The translations under genes and the position numbers were made by a program. The notes under the pieces were generated by a model, which worked only from the letters and a program-made list of their open reading frames with translations, had not been told where the DNA came from and ran no database searches. This document shows positions 41,515-50,136 of a DNA stretch of 64,000 nucleotides, one piece after another. Positions within the stretch are counted from its first letter, which is position 1. Each line of letters starts with the position of its first letter. The stretch lies in NCBI GenBank assembly GCA_036374135.1, contig DASUUK010000074.1:124001-188000 (forward strand). The letters run 5' to 3'. The DNA comes from Euzebyales bacterium. Lineage in GTDB: Bacteria; Actinomycetota; Nitriliruptoria; Euzebyales; JAHELV01.

Positions 41515-42888
41515 CTACAGCTGCGGTGACAGGTCGAGCTCGCGGGTGAGCTTGCGGGCGGCCACCTGCAACAGATCCCAGACGCCGCCGAACGGGGGCG
41601 CATAGGAGAGGTCAAGGAACTGCGCGTCCTGGACGCGCACGCCCAGCTGGCACCACACCGCGGCGACGTCGATGCGTTTGGCCACGTTGCCGGTTCCGAT
41701 GAGCTGGGCGCCGAGCACCCGCCCAGTGCCGCGCTCCGCGAGCATCTTGACGTGCACCTTCCCCGGGCGGGGCATGTAGCCGGCCGTCGCCGTGCCCGTG
41801 AAGGTCACCGCGGCGTGCTCGACGCCCAGGCACGACGCCTCGCGTTCGCTGAGCCCGACCCGTGCCACCTCCCACGCGCACAGCTTGGTCACGGCGGTCG
41901 TGACGACGCCGGGGAACACCGCATCGCCGTCGTCGGGATGCGCCGCGATGTCGACGCCGGCGACCTTGCCCTGCTTGTTGGCGTGGGTTCCGAGCTGGAC
42001 GTTGACGCGCCGCCCCGCCACCAGGTCGATCGACTCGACGACGTCACCGGCGGCCCAGATGCCGGGCACGGTGGTCCGCATGCGGCCGTCGACGACGAGG
42101 GCCCCCGATGCCCCGACGGCACATCCGGCGTCCGCCGCCAACGCCACGTTGGGCGTGCCGCCCATCGCCAGCACCACCAGATCCGCCGTGTACTCGCCCG
42201 CGTCGGTGACGACCTGCCGGCACCGTCCATCGTGCGCGCGCACCTCACGCAACTCCTCACCCAGGTGCAGGTCCACGCCGAAGCCGACCATCACGTCCTG
42301 CAGGTGCTTCGCCATGTCGGCGTCGAGGGTCCGCATCACCTGCGGGCTGCGGTCGATCAGGTGGACGCTGATCTCACGCTCGATCAGGGCCTCGGCGATC
42401 TCCAGGCCGATGTAGCCGGCGCCGACGATGGCGACGTTGTCGATGTCGTCGCGCCGGTCCAGCAGATTGCGCAGCACGACGCCCTCGTCGAGGGTGTGGA
42501 CGGCGTAGCCGTGGTCGTCCATGCCCGGGAGATCCGGCACGCGCGGGTGGGCACCGGTCGCGTACAGCAGTGCGTCGTAGGGTTCGTCCCACTCCGTGCC
42601 GTCCTCCAGGTCGCGCACGCGCACGCGCCGCCGGTCGGCGTCGATCCCGACCGCCTCCGTGCGCATGTGGACGGTCATCCCGTGTTCGCGGAACTCGTCG
42701 GCACTGCGCGAGACGAGCGTCTCGGCCTCGTCGACCCATCCCGCCACGTGGTAGGGGATGCCACACATCGAGTACGACGTGTACGAACCGCGCTCGATGA
42801 CGACGATCTCGGCGTCGCCGCGTCGACGCTCGATGACGGATGCGGCGGTCATCCCCGCCGCGTCTCCCCCGACGACGACGACCCTCAC
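41515..42888 (-). CDS. CoA-disulfide reductase/NADH oxidase-like flavoprotein
   Basis: A 457-residue pyridine nucleotide-disulfide oxidoreductase. FAD binding: RVVVVGGDAAGMTAASVI; redox-active single Cys in SYTSYSMCGIPYH; NAD(P)H binding: VAIVGAGYIGLEIAEAL; C-terminal dimer domain with GYMPRPGKVHVKM and LDLSYAPPFGGVWD. This single-Cys arrangement marks the CoA-disulfide reductase, NADH oxidase and persulfide reductase group; the exact reaction is undecided, and no rhodanese domain is fused. GTG at 42888 is preferred over GTG 42903 because GGAGG lies eight bases before it. Confidence 0.9.
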   Translation of the reverse strand: MRVVVVGGDAAGMTAASVIERRRGDAEIVVIERGSYTSYSMCGIPYHVAGWVDEAETLVSRSADEFREHGMTVHMRTEAVGIDADRRRVRVRDLEDGTEWDEPYDALLYATGAHPRVPDLPGMDDHGYAVHTLDEGVVLRNLLDRRDDIDNVAIVGAGYIGLEIAEALIEREISVHLIDRSPQVMRTLDADMAKHLQDVMVGFGVDLHLGEELREVRAHDGRCRQVVTDAGEYTADLVVLAMGGTPNVALAADAGCAVGASGALVVDGRMRTTVPGIWAAGDVVESIDLVAGRRVNVQLGTHANKQGKVAGVDIAAHPDDGDAVFPGVVTTAVTKLCAWEVARVGLSEREASCLGVEHAAVTFTGTATAGYMPRPGKVHVKMLAERGTGRVLGAQLIGTGNVAKRIDVAAVWCQLGVRVQDAQFLDLSYAPPFGGVWDLLQVAARKLTRELDLSPQL

Positions 42889-42984
42889 CGCACCGACCTC
42901 CACGCGTCGACGGTGGTCCGACGCCCGGTGGACCGGTCGACGACGCCGGCGTCCGCCGGGTACAGGCCCGCCATGCCGGGGCTC

Positions 42985-44427
42985 CTACCGTTGCAGCGGG
43001 TCACCGATGCGGTGCACGTAGATCCGGTTGGTGCCGCCCGACGATCCCGCGGTCCCTGACACGATCACCACGCGGTCGCCGTGGGACGCGATGCCGCCGT
43101 CGACCAGCACGCGCTCGGCGGAACTGATCAGGTCGAGGCTCTCGCCCTTCATGGGCACCAGCAGGGCCTCGGCACCCCACATCAGAGCGGTGCGGCGCCG
43201 GGCCGTGTCCTGCGGCGTCAGGCCGACGAGACGGACCGGTGGGCGGAACTTGCTGACCAGCTGGATAGACGCACCGGAGATCGAGTAGACCGCCAGCGCA
43301 GTGGCTTCGACGTCGCGCGCGACGGTGACGGCCGCCCTGGCGACGACGTTGCCGATGTCGTCGGCAGCCGCCGGCGCGTGCTCGATGTCACCGACCAGGT
43401 GGGGCGACGTCTCGGCGACCTCGCAGATCCGCGCCATGGTGCGGACAGCCTCGACCGGGTACCGCCCGGCCGCGGTCTCGCCCGACAGCATGACGGCGTC
43501 GGTACCGTCGAAGATCGCGTTGGCGATGTCGCTGGCCTCTGCGCGGGTCGGCCGGGGCGAGTTGATCATGCTGTCGAGCATCTCGGTCGCGGTCACCACC
43601 GGCTTGGCCAGCATGTTGGCCTCGTCGATGATCTGCTTCTGGATCGCCGGCACCCGTTCGGCGCCGATCTCGACCCCCAGGTCACCGCGCGCCACCATCA
43701 CCGCGTCGCTCGCAGCGACGATCCTCTCGAGGTCGTCGATGGCCTCGGGGCGCTCCAGCTTGGACACCACCGGCGCCTCGCCGCCGTGTTCCTTGATCTG
43801 CCTGCGGGTCCGCTCGACATCCTCCGGGCGTCGCACGAAGGACAACGCCATCCAGTCGGCGCCGAGCTCGACGGCGACCTTGAGGTCCTCCTCGTCCTTC
43901 GCGGTCAGGCTCGGCGCCGAGACCCGGACGCCGGGCAGGTTGACGCCCTTGCGGCTCTTCGCGACGTTGCCGGCGACGACGCGGGCGACGACCTCCTCGT
44001 GCGACGCGCGGGACACGACCAGACGGATCGAGCCGTCGTCGATCAGGATCATCGAGCCCGGATCGCAGTCGTCGCCGAGCGCCTCGTAGACGACCGGGAG
44101 CTCGACCTGCCCCTCGCTGGTGTACTCGTCGAGCTCCTCCGCGCCTGGCACCAGCGTGACCTCGCTGCCGTCGGCGAGCTCGATGCCGTCGTCGGGCAGG
44201 AGCCCGAGACGGATCTTGGGCCCCTGCAGGTCAGCCAGGACACCGATGTTGCGCTCGAGATGGGTGGACATCTCGCGGACGTCGCGCAGCCGACGCGCGT
44301 GCGTGTCGTGATCGCCGTGGCTGAAGTTCAGTCGCACGACATCGATGCCCGCCTCCAGCGCGGCGCGCAACTTGTCCCTGTCGTCGAGCGCCGGACCCAA
44401 CGTGGCGACGATCTTCGTCTTCCGCAC
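42985..44427 (-). CDS. pyk: Pyruvate kinase
   Basis: A 480-residue glycolytic enzyme converting phosphoenolpyruvate and ADP to pyruvate and ATP. Family motifs run from RKTKIVATLGPALDDR and VVRLNFSHGDH to ADLQGPKIRLG, DWMALSFVRRPEDVE, VMVARGDLGVEIG, and the signature around VTATEMLDSMINSPRPTRAE. The regulatory C-terminal domain is complete. GTG start with AAAGGA about 12 bases upstream. It is divergent from the BMP transporter operon and shares a 211-base gap with it. Confidence 0.96.
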   Translation of the reverse strand: MRKTKIVATLGPALDDRDKLRAALEAGIDVVRLNFSHGDHDTHARRLRDVREMSTHLERNIGVLADLQGPKIRLGLLPDDGIELADGSEVTLVPGAEELDEYTSEGQVELPVVYEALGDDCDPGSMILIDDGSIRLVVSRASHEEVVARVVAGNVAKSRKGVNLPGVRVSAPSLTAKDEEDLKVAVELGADWMALSFVRRPEDVERTRRQIKEHGGEAPVVSKLERPEAIDDLERIVAASDAVMVARGDLGVEIGAERVPAIQKQIIDEANMLAKPVVTATEMLDSMINSPRPTRAEASDIANAIFDGTDAVMLSGETAAGRYPVEAVRTMARICEVAETSPHLVGDIEHAPAAADDIGNVVARAAVTVARDVEATALAVYSISGASIQLVSKFRPPVRLVGLTPQDTARRRTALMWGAEALLVPMKGESLDLISSAERVLVDGGIASHGDRVVIVSGTAGSSGGTNRIYVHRIGDPLQR

Positions 44428-44502
44428 GTGCCAGCCGTCCTTTCACGTCCTCGTCACACCGCCCGACGGCGCATTGCGTGGCCCGCGCTACTACGCCTAG
44501 AG

Positions 44503-44508
44503 TACGAT
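44503..44508 (+). promoter_or_regulatory. -10 box for the BMP transporter operon
   Basis: TACGAT, within CTAGAGTACGATCG, fits TANNNT and lies 130 bases upstream of the lipoprotein ATG. No -35 consensus is visible. The resulting leader of about 120 bases is long enough to contain regulatory structure, which I cannot assign. Confidence 0.45.
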
Positions 44509-44638
44509 CGCTGCACGCGGTCACGGTTGGTCTGCCCATCCGCCCGCGAACCCACACGCCGAGAACGACCGCCCGCGCGCCGGCGCCGCACCCTGGGTGG
44601 CCCGCGGGCGCACGCGCGCTGCTACGAAAGGGATCTCG

Positions 44639-45781
44639 ATGCGCACATCGAAGTTGCTGGCGGTGTTGTTCGCCTTGGCCATGCTTGTGGCCGCATGTGG
44701 TGACGCTCCGGCGGAGGAGACGACCGACGACGCGGGCGGCGGGGACACCGCGTCGAGTGAGGCGCCGGACGCGAGCGAGTCGGACGGCGACACCGCGCAG
44801 GCGACCGACTTCAGCGCCTGCCAGGTGACCGACACCGGCGGCGTCGACGACCGCTCGTTCAACCAGACGGCCTTCAAGGGCCTGCAGGACGCGGAGTCCG
44901 AGTTCGGCATCAGCACCAGCGTGCTCGAGTCCGAGTCCGACGCCGACTTCGAGCCCAACATCAACACGTTCGTCGATCAGGGCTGCGACCTGATCGTGAC
45001 CGTCGGCTTCCTGCTCGGCGAGGCGACGCAGGCCGCCGCCGAGGCGAACCCGGACGTCAACTTCGCGATCGTCGACTTCGACTTCTTCGACACCGAGGCG
45101 ACCGAGGACGTCACCATCGACAACGTCCGCGAGCTGACGTTCGCCACCGACCAGGCCGCGTTCCTGGCCGGCTACCTGGCGGCGGGCATGACCGAGACCG
45201 GGACCGTGGGCACCTACGGGGGGTTGAACATCCCCACCGTGACCATCTTCATGGACGGGTTCCTGGCAGGCGTGCGCCATCACAACGCCGAGAAGGGGAC
45301 GGACGTCGAGGTCATCGGCTGGGACGGCAGCGACGGCCTGTTCACCGGCAACTTCGAGAGCCAGGACGACGGCCGCCAGCTGACCGAACAGCTGATACAG
45401 CGCGACGCCGACATCATCATGCCGGTCGCCGGTCCGGTGGGGCTCGGCTCCGCCGCGGCGCTCGAGGACGCCGGGGAGGGCAGCCTGATCTGGGTCGACA
45501 CGGACGGCTACGAGTCCGCGTCGCAGTTCTCCGACCTGATGCTGACGTCGGTCGTGAAGAACATGGACGTCGCGGTCTTCGACACCATCGCCACCGCGAT
45601 CGACGGCAGCTTCGAGGGCGGCCTCTACGTGGGCACGCTCGAGAACGACGGCGTGGCGATCGCACCCTTCCACGACTTCGAGGACGAGGTCCCCGACGAG
45701 CTGAAGTCCGAGCTCGACACGCTGCGCGAGGGCATCATCGCGGGCGACGTCTCCGTCTCGTCCGCGGACTACGAGGGCTGA
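44639..45781 (+). CDS. BMP family ABC transporter substrate-binding lipoprotein
   Basis: A 380-residue exported binding protein. The signal peptide MRTSKLLAVLFALAMLVAAC ends in a lipobox (AAC), then an acidic Asp/Glu/Ser-rich linker of about 40 residues, and the BMP/PnrA-like domain (TDTGGVDDRSFNQTAFKGL, GFLLGEATQAAAEANPD, VGTYGGLNIPTVTIFMDGF, VAGPVGLGSAA). BMP proteins bind purine or pyrimidine nucleosides. AAAGGGA lies six bases before the ATG. It heads an operon with an ATPase and two permeases; a strong hairpin follows the gene. Confidence 0.93.
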   Translation: MRTSKLLAVLFALAMLVAACGDAPAEETTDDAGGGDTASSEAPDASESDGDTAQATDFSACQVTDTGGVDDRSFNQTAFKGLQDAESEFGISTSVLESESDADFEPNINTFVDQGCDLIVTVGFLLGEATQAAAEANPDVNFAIVDFDFFDTEATEDVTIDNVRELTFATDQAAFLAGYLAAGMTETGTVGTYGGLNIPTVTIFMDGFLAGVRHHNAEKGTDVEVIGWDGSDGLFTGNFESQDDGRQLTEQLIQRDADIIMPVAGPVGLGSAAALEDAGEGSLIWVDTDGYESASQFSDLMLTSVVKNMDVAVFDTIATAIDGSFEGGLYVGTLENDGVAIAPFHDFEDEVPDELKSELDTLREGIIAGDVSVSSADYEG

Positions 45782-45795
45782 CGGTCCACTCGGCG

Positions 45796-45830
45796 CCGGG
45801 AGGGCCTGGCTGACGAGCCGGCCCTCCCGG
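45796..45830 (+). terminator. Strong hairpin between binding-protein and ATPase genes
   Basis: CCGGGAGGGCC (45796-45806) and GGCCCTCCCGG (45820-45830) form a perfect 11-bp stem; the loop can extend it with GGCT/AGCC. It sits 14 bases after the binding-protein stop and 19 before the ATPase start. In binding-protein operons such structures usually protect the upstream message or partly terminate, raising binding protein over the transporter. Confidence 0.75.
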
Positions 45831-45849
45831 TGGCCACGAGGAGCGCACG

Positions 45850-47385
45850 GTGAAGCTGGAACTGCGCGGCATCACGAAGCGGTTCCCCGGCGTGGTCGCC
45901 AACGACCACGTCGACCTGACCGTTGAACCGGGCGAGATCCACGGGCTGCTCGGGGAGAACGGCGCCGGCAAGTCGACACTGATGAACATCCTCTACGGCC
46001 TGTACCACGCCGACGAGGGTGAGATCCTGATCGACGGCGAACCAGTGTCGTTCGAGGGTCCCGGCGATGCGATCGCCGCCGGCATCGGCATGGTGCACCA
46101 GCACTTCATGCTCGTCCCCGTCTTCACCGTCGCCGAGAACGTCGCCCTGGGGACGGAACCCACGAAGGGCCCGGGCGTGCTCGACCGACGGCGCGCCGCG
46201 GAGGACGTGCGGCGGCTGTCCGAGGAGTTCGGCCTGCCGGTCGATCCCAACGCCATCGTCGAGGACCTGCCCGTCGGCGTGCAGCAGCGCGTCGAGATCC
46301 TCAAGGCACTGCACCGCGACGCCCAACTGCTGATCCTCGACGAGCCGACGGCCGTGCTCACACCCCAGGAGACCGACGAGCTGTTCGACGCCGCGCGGGG
46401 ACTCGTCACCACCGGCCGCTCGGTCATCTTCATCTCGCACAAGCTGCGCGAGCACCGCGAGCTCGTCGACCGGGTGAGCGTGCTGCGTCGCGGAAGGGTC
46501 GTCGGCACGGCGGACCCGAGGCAGGCCGACGACGCCGAGCTCGCCGAGCTCATGGTCGGTCGACCGGTGAGCCTGGTCGTGTCGCGCACCGAGGCGTCAT
46601 CGGGCGACGTCGCGCTGTCGGTGCGTGGCCTCACCGTCCGCAACAGCGCGGGCGCGGCCGTCATCGACGACGTGAACCTCGATGTCCGGGCTCGCGAGAT
46701 CGTCGCGATCGCCGGCGTCGAGGGCAACGGACAGACCGAGCTGGTGCGGGCGCTGACAGGACTGGCCGACGAGTCCACTGAGGGCTCGGTCAAGCTCAAC
46801 GGCCGGGAGATGCTCGGGCTGTCGCGCAAGGACTTCATCCGCGGCGGGGTTGGCCACGTGCCCGAGGACCGCAACCGCACAGGTCTGGTCGGCGCGTTCT
46901 CGGTCGCGGAGAACCTCGTGCTGAACCGCTGGGACGCCGAGCCCTTCGCCGCCGGCCCCCGGCTGCAGTTCGCCACGATAGCCTCGCACGCGTCCGAGCT
47001 CGTCGAGGCCTACGACATCCGCACGCCGTCGATCCACACGGCGGCGGCCGCGCTGTCGGGCGGCAACCAGCAGAAGACGGTGGTCGCGCGGGAGTTCGAC
47101 CGCCCGATCGAGCTGCTCGTCGCGGCGCAGCCCACGCGGGGCGTCGACGTCGGCGCAATCGAGTACATCCATCAGCAGCTCGTGGCGAAGCGCGATGAGG
47201 GCACCGCCGTCGTCATCGTCTCCTCCGAGCTCGACGAGGTGCTCGCGCTCGGCGACCGCGTCGCTGTCATGTTCCGCGGGCGGTTGTTCGGACCGTTCGA
47301 CGCCCCGGTGGACAAGGATCGGATCGGGTTGCTGATGGCCGGCGGCGACACCGAGCAGGGCGTGCACGACGGGGACGCGGCATGA
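45850..47385 (+). CDS. BMP-type nucleoside ABC transporter ATP-binding protein
   Basis: A 511-residue tandem ATPase of the RbsA/YufO type. The first half has Walker A GENGAGKST, the Q-loop VHQHF, signature LPVGVQQR and Walker B LLILDEPTAVL. The second half is degenerate at Walker A (GVEGNGQTEL lacks GKT) but keeps LSGGNQQK and LLVAAQPTRGVD; this asymmetry is usual for the family. It energises uptake with the two permeases downstream. GTG start with GAGGAG upstream; the stop overlaps the permease start as ATGA. Confidence 0.94.
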   Translation: MKLELRGITKRFPGVVANDHVDLTVEPGEIHGLLGENGAGKSTLMNILYGLYHADEGEILIDGEPVSFEGPGDAIAAGIGMVHQHFMLVPVFTVAENVALGTEPTKGPGVLDRRRAAEDVRRLSEEFGLPVDPNAIVEDLPVGVQQRVEILKALHRDAQLLILDEPTAVLTPQETDELFDAARGLVTTGRSVIFISHKLREHRELVDRVSVLRRGRVVGTADPRQADDAELAELMVGRPVSLVVSRTEASSGDVALSVRGLTVRNSAGAAVIDDVNLDVRAREIVAIAGVEGNGQTELVRALTGLADESTEGSVKLNGREMLGLSRKDFIRGGVGHVPEDRNRTGLVGAFSVAENLVLNRWDAEPFAAGPRLQFATIASHASELVEAYDIRTPSIHTAAAALSGGNQQKTVVAREFDRPIELLVAAQPTRGVDVGAIEYIHQQLVAKRDEGTAVVIVSSELDEVLALGDRVAVMFRGRLFGPFDAPVDKDRIGLLMAGGDTEQGVHDGDAA

Positions 47386-48665
47386 CGACGCCCGCCGGAC
47401 GGGACCCGGTCCCCGACAGCGGGGCATCGACCGACGCCGAAGAAGAGCGGCGCGAGGCTGCGGCCCGGGAGGAGGAGCGGGGTCACGCCGTCGACGTCGG
47501 CGCGTCCGTGGGCCAACGGTTCCTCGCGGCGCTGTCGGCGACCACCGTGCTGACCACGGTGCTGGCCATCGTCGCCGCGCTCGTCGTCGGTGCAATCATC
47601 CTCGCGCTGGCCTCGGAGGAGACCCGCGAGGCACTGGGCTACTTCTTCGCCCAACCGGCGGACACCTTCGCGGCGCTCAAGGAGAGCGTCTGGGATGTGT
47701 ACGCCGCGCTGCTGCGCGGCGCCTTCGGTGGCGCCAACCAGTTGTCGGAGACGATCACCGCGGCGACACCGCTGATCCTGACCGGGCTGGCGGTCGCCGT
47801 GCCGTTGCGCGCCGGGTTGTTCAACATCGGCGGTGAGGGCCAGTTCCTGGCAGGCGGGGCATTCGCCGGCTACGTCGGGTTCGCGATCACCGGGCTACCG
47901 CTCGTGGTGCACCTGCCCCTCGCCGTCCTCGCCGGCATCGTGGGCGGTGCACTGTGGGGCTGGATCCCCGGCGTCCTCAAGGCCCGGACGGGCGCCCACG
48001 AGGTCATCACGACGATCATGTTGAACAACGTGGCGATCCTCGGCGTGGAGTACATGCTGTCGCTGGACGCGGTACAGCCGATCGGTCGTGACGACCCGCT
48101 CTCGCGGGGTATGCTCGACTCGGCCACGCTGCCACGCCTTGCCGGCGCCGGACGGCGCGTCAACGCGGGCATCATCGTCGCGTTCCTCCTCGCGCTCGTG
48201 CTGTGGTGGCTGCTCGAACGCTCGACCCGCGGGTTCGAGCTGACCGCAGTGGGCTTGAACCCCGAGGCCGCCCGCTCCGCCGGCATGAACGTGGCGACCA
48301 CCGTCACGATCGCCATGCTCGTGGGCGGCATCGCGGCCGGCCTCGGTGGCACGTCGCAGGTCCTCGGTGTGGACGGCCGCATCAGCGCCGGTCTCGGCGG
48401 CGGTCGCGGCTTCGACGGCATCACCGTCGCGCTGCTCGGTCGCGGTGGCGTGGGCGGCACCGTGTTCGCGGGCCTGTTGTTCGGTGCCCTGGAGGCCGGT
48501 GGACGCCTGATGCAGGCACAGACGGGCACGTCGCTCGACCTCGTCAGCGTGATCCAGGCACTCATCGTGTTGTTCATCGCAGCGCCGGCGCTGGTGCAGG
48601 CGATGTTCCGCATCCAGCCGGACACGACGGCCGGGACCGACATCGCGTCGGGGTGGGGCCAGTGA
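47382..48665 (+). CDS. BMP-type nucleoside ABC transporter permease (YufP-like)
   Basis: A 427-residue inner-membrane permease with a polar Asp/Glu-rich N-terminal extension of about 45 residues and roughly nine hydrophobic helices. Family segments are TAATPLILTGLAVAVPLRAG, LFNIGGEGQFLAGG, GAHEVITTIMLNNVA and the coupling region GLNPEAARSAGMNV, which matches YufP/NupP permeases. It overlaps the ATPase gene by four bases (ATGA) and the following micro-ORF by four (GTGA). Confidence 0.93.
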   Translation: MTTPAGRDPVPDSGASTDAEEERREAAAREEERGHAVDVGASVGQRFLAALSATTVLTTVLAIVAALVVGAIILALASEETREALGYFFAQPADTFAALKESVWDVYAALLRGAFGGANQLSETITAATPLILTGLAVAVPLRAGLFNIGGEGQFLAGGAFAGYVGFAITGLPLVVHLPLAVLAGIVGGALWGWIPGVLKARTGAHEVITTIMLNNVAILGVEYMLSLDAVQPIGRDDPLSRGMLDSATLPRLAGAGRRVNAGIIVAFLLALVLWWLLERSTRGFELTAVGLNPEAARSAGMNVATTVTIAMLVGGIAAGLGGTSQVLGVDGRISAGLGGGRGFDGITVALLGRGGVGGTVFAGLLFGALEAGGRLMQAQTGTSLDLVSVIQALIVLFIAAPALVQAMFRIQPDTTAGTDIASGWGQ

Positions 48666-48789
48666 GCGCGTCAGCGGTCACTGGACCGGCCTGGGGGGCG
48701 ACCTGCTCGCGCGAGCGAGGAGGTCGGGCGGTGAGCGCGTCAGCGGTCACTGGACCGGCTGCTCGCGTCAGCGAGGAGGTGGGGCGGTG
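48662..48789 (+). repeat. 69-bp direct repeat duplicating a ribosome-binding/start region
   Basis: GTGAGCGCGTCAGCGGTCAC and the bases that follow start at 48662 and again at 48731; each is followed by GCGAGGAGGT and, seven to eight bases on, a GTGAGC. The third GTGAGC (48787) is the second permease start. Confidence 0.85.
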
Positions 48790-48790
48790 A
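48662..48790 (+). CDS. 42-codon micro-ORF bridging the two permease genes
   Basis: GTG at 48662 overlaps the first permease stop (GTGA, 48662-48665), and its TGA at 48788-48790 overlaps the second permease start (GTGA, 48787-48790). The product would be 42 residues with an internal duplication, SASAVTGPA twice, 23 residues apart. A second in-frame GTG at 48731, preceded by GAGGAGGT, could start a 19-residue version. The DNA is a 69-base direct repeat. It is most simply a duplicated start region kept in frame so that ribosomes pass from one permease to the next, but a real micropeptide is possible. Confidence 0.5.
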   Translation: MSASAVTGPAWGATCSRERGGRAVSASAVTGPAARVSEEVGR

Positions 48791-50034
48791 GCACGGCGGT
48801 GCGCACGCCCGAGCAGCAGCGACGCGAGCGGCGCTTCGGCATCGTCTCCCTGGTGTTCGCCGCCGTGATGGGCGCGGTGTTCGCGGCGAACGGCGCCGGC
48901 GCCATCGCCACGTTCGACCTCGCCGGCCGGGGCGCGACCTTCCTCGCGGAGGTGCAGGTTCCGGTCGGCCTCACCGCCGCCGTGCTCGCCGTGATCGTCG
49001 CGGCGGTGGGCACGGTCCAACTGCTCCGTGGCTTCGGTGACCGTGCCGCCACCGCGGTCGGTGTGAGTGCCGCGCTGTTCACCCTGGCGTTCCTGGCCTG
49101 GGCGGCGCGTGACGCGACGCTCCCGCTGCTCGGACTGTTCCAGAACACCCTCAGCGGATCCGTCCCGCTCGCGCTCGGCGCGATGTGCGGACTGGTCTGC
49201 GAGCGGTCGGGCGTCATCAACATCGCGATCGAGGCCCAGTTCCTGTTCGCCGCGTTCACGGCCGCCGTGGTCGGCAGCATCACCTCGAGCGCCGTCATCG
49301 GCCTCGGTGGCGGCATCCTGGCCGGCGTGGCCGTCGGCGGTCTGCTCGCGCTGCTCTCGATCCGCTTCCGCGCCGACCAGATCGTCGTCGGCGTCGTGCT
49401 CATCGTGTTCGCGACCGGCCTGACGTCGTTCCTCAACCAGCAGTTGCTCCAGCCGTCGCCCGAGCTGAACCAGCCGACCGGGTTCTCCCGGCTCGACATC
49501 CCGCTGCTGAGCGACATCCCGATCCTCGGACCGCTGGTGTTCCGCCAGACCGTGCCGGTCTACATCATGCTGCTCGCCGTGCCGATCCTGCAGTGGGCGC
49601 TCTTCCAGAGCCGCTGGGGGCTGCGGCTGCGGTCGGTCGGTGAACACCCGAAGGCGGCTGACACGGTCGGCATCAACGTGCTCGCGACCCGTTACCGGGC
49701 GGTGATGCTGGGCGGTGCGCTGGCGGGCATCGGTGGCGGATGGTTCACCCTGGACTCCGCAGGTCAGTTCAGCCCGGGGATGTCGGCCGGGCTCGGCTTC
49801 ATCGCGCTGGCAGCCATGCTGGTGGGCCGGTACCAGCCCTACGGTGCCTTCGGCGCCGCGCTCGTGTTCGGCTTCGCCGGGGAGGTCGCGACGTCGCTGA
49901 CCATCCTCGACGTCGGCGTGCCGTCCACCGTCCTGCTGATGGTGCCCTACATCGTGACGATCGTCGTCGTCGCGGGGTTCGTCGGCCGGCTGCGCATGCC
50001 TGCCGCGGACGGCCAGCCGTACGTCAAGGAGTGA
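48787..50034 (+). CDS. BMP-type nucleoside ABC transporter permease (YufQ-like)
   Basis: A 415-residue permease. The first 120 residues hold three extra hydrophobic segments compared with short YufQ proteins, then the family core appears: LSGSVPLALGAMCGLVCERS, GVINIAIEAQFLFAA, FRADQIVVGVVLIVFATGL and VGEHPKAADTVGINV, the coupling helix that contacts the ATPase. GTG start with GAGGAGGT eight bases upstream. It is the last gene of the transporter operon; an acyl-CoA ligase follows after 102 bases. Confidence 0.92.
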   Translation: MSTAVRTPEQQRRERRFGIVSLVFAAVMGAVFAANGAGAIATFDLAGRGATFLAEVQVPVGLTAAVLAVIVAAVGTVQLLRGFGDRAATAVGVSAALFTLAFLAWAARDATLPLLGLFQNTLSGSVPLALGAMCGLVCERSGVINIAIEAQFLFAAFTAAVVGSITSSAVIGLGGGILAGVAVGGLLALLSIRFRADQIVVGVVLIVFATGLTSFLNQQLLQPSPELNQPTGFSRLDIPLLSDIPILGPLVFRQTVPVYIMLLAVPILQWALFQSRWGLRLRSVGEHPKAADTVGINVLATRYRAVMLGGALAGIGGGWFTLDSAGQFSPGMSAGLGFIALAAMLVGRYQPYGAFGAALVFGFAGEVATSLTILDVGVPSTVLLMVPYIVTIVVVAGFVGRLRMPAADGQPYVKE

Positions 50035-50136
50035 CGTCGGTGCCCAACGGGAACGACGGCCCTACGCCACCGACACGGCGGCGAGGGTCGTCGTCACCCA
50101 GGTTGCACCAGCCTCGCCACCGCCAAGGAGCCGCTG

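Noticed and set aside
43081-44703. 540-codon frame antisense to pyruvate kinase
   Set aside because: Composition is Arg/Gly/Asp-rich with no domain; the opposite strand encodes a complete pyruvate kinase.
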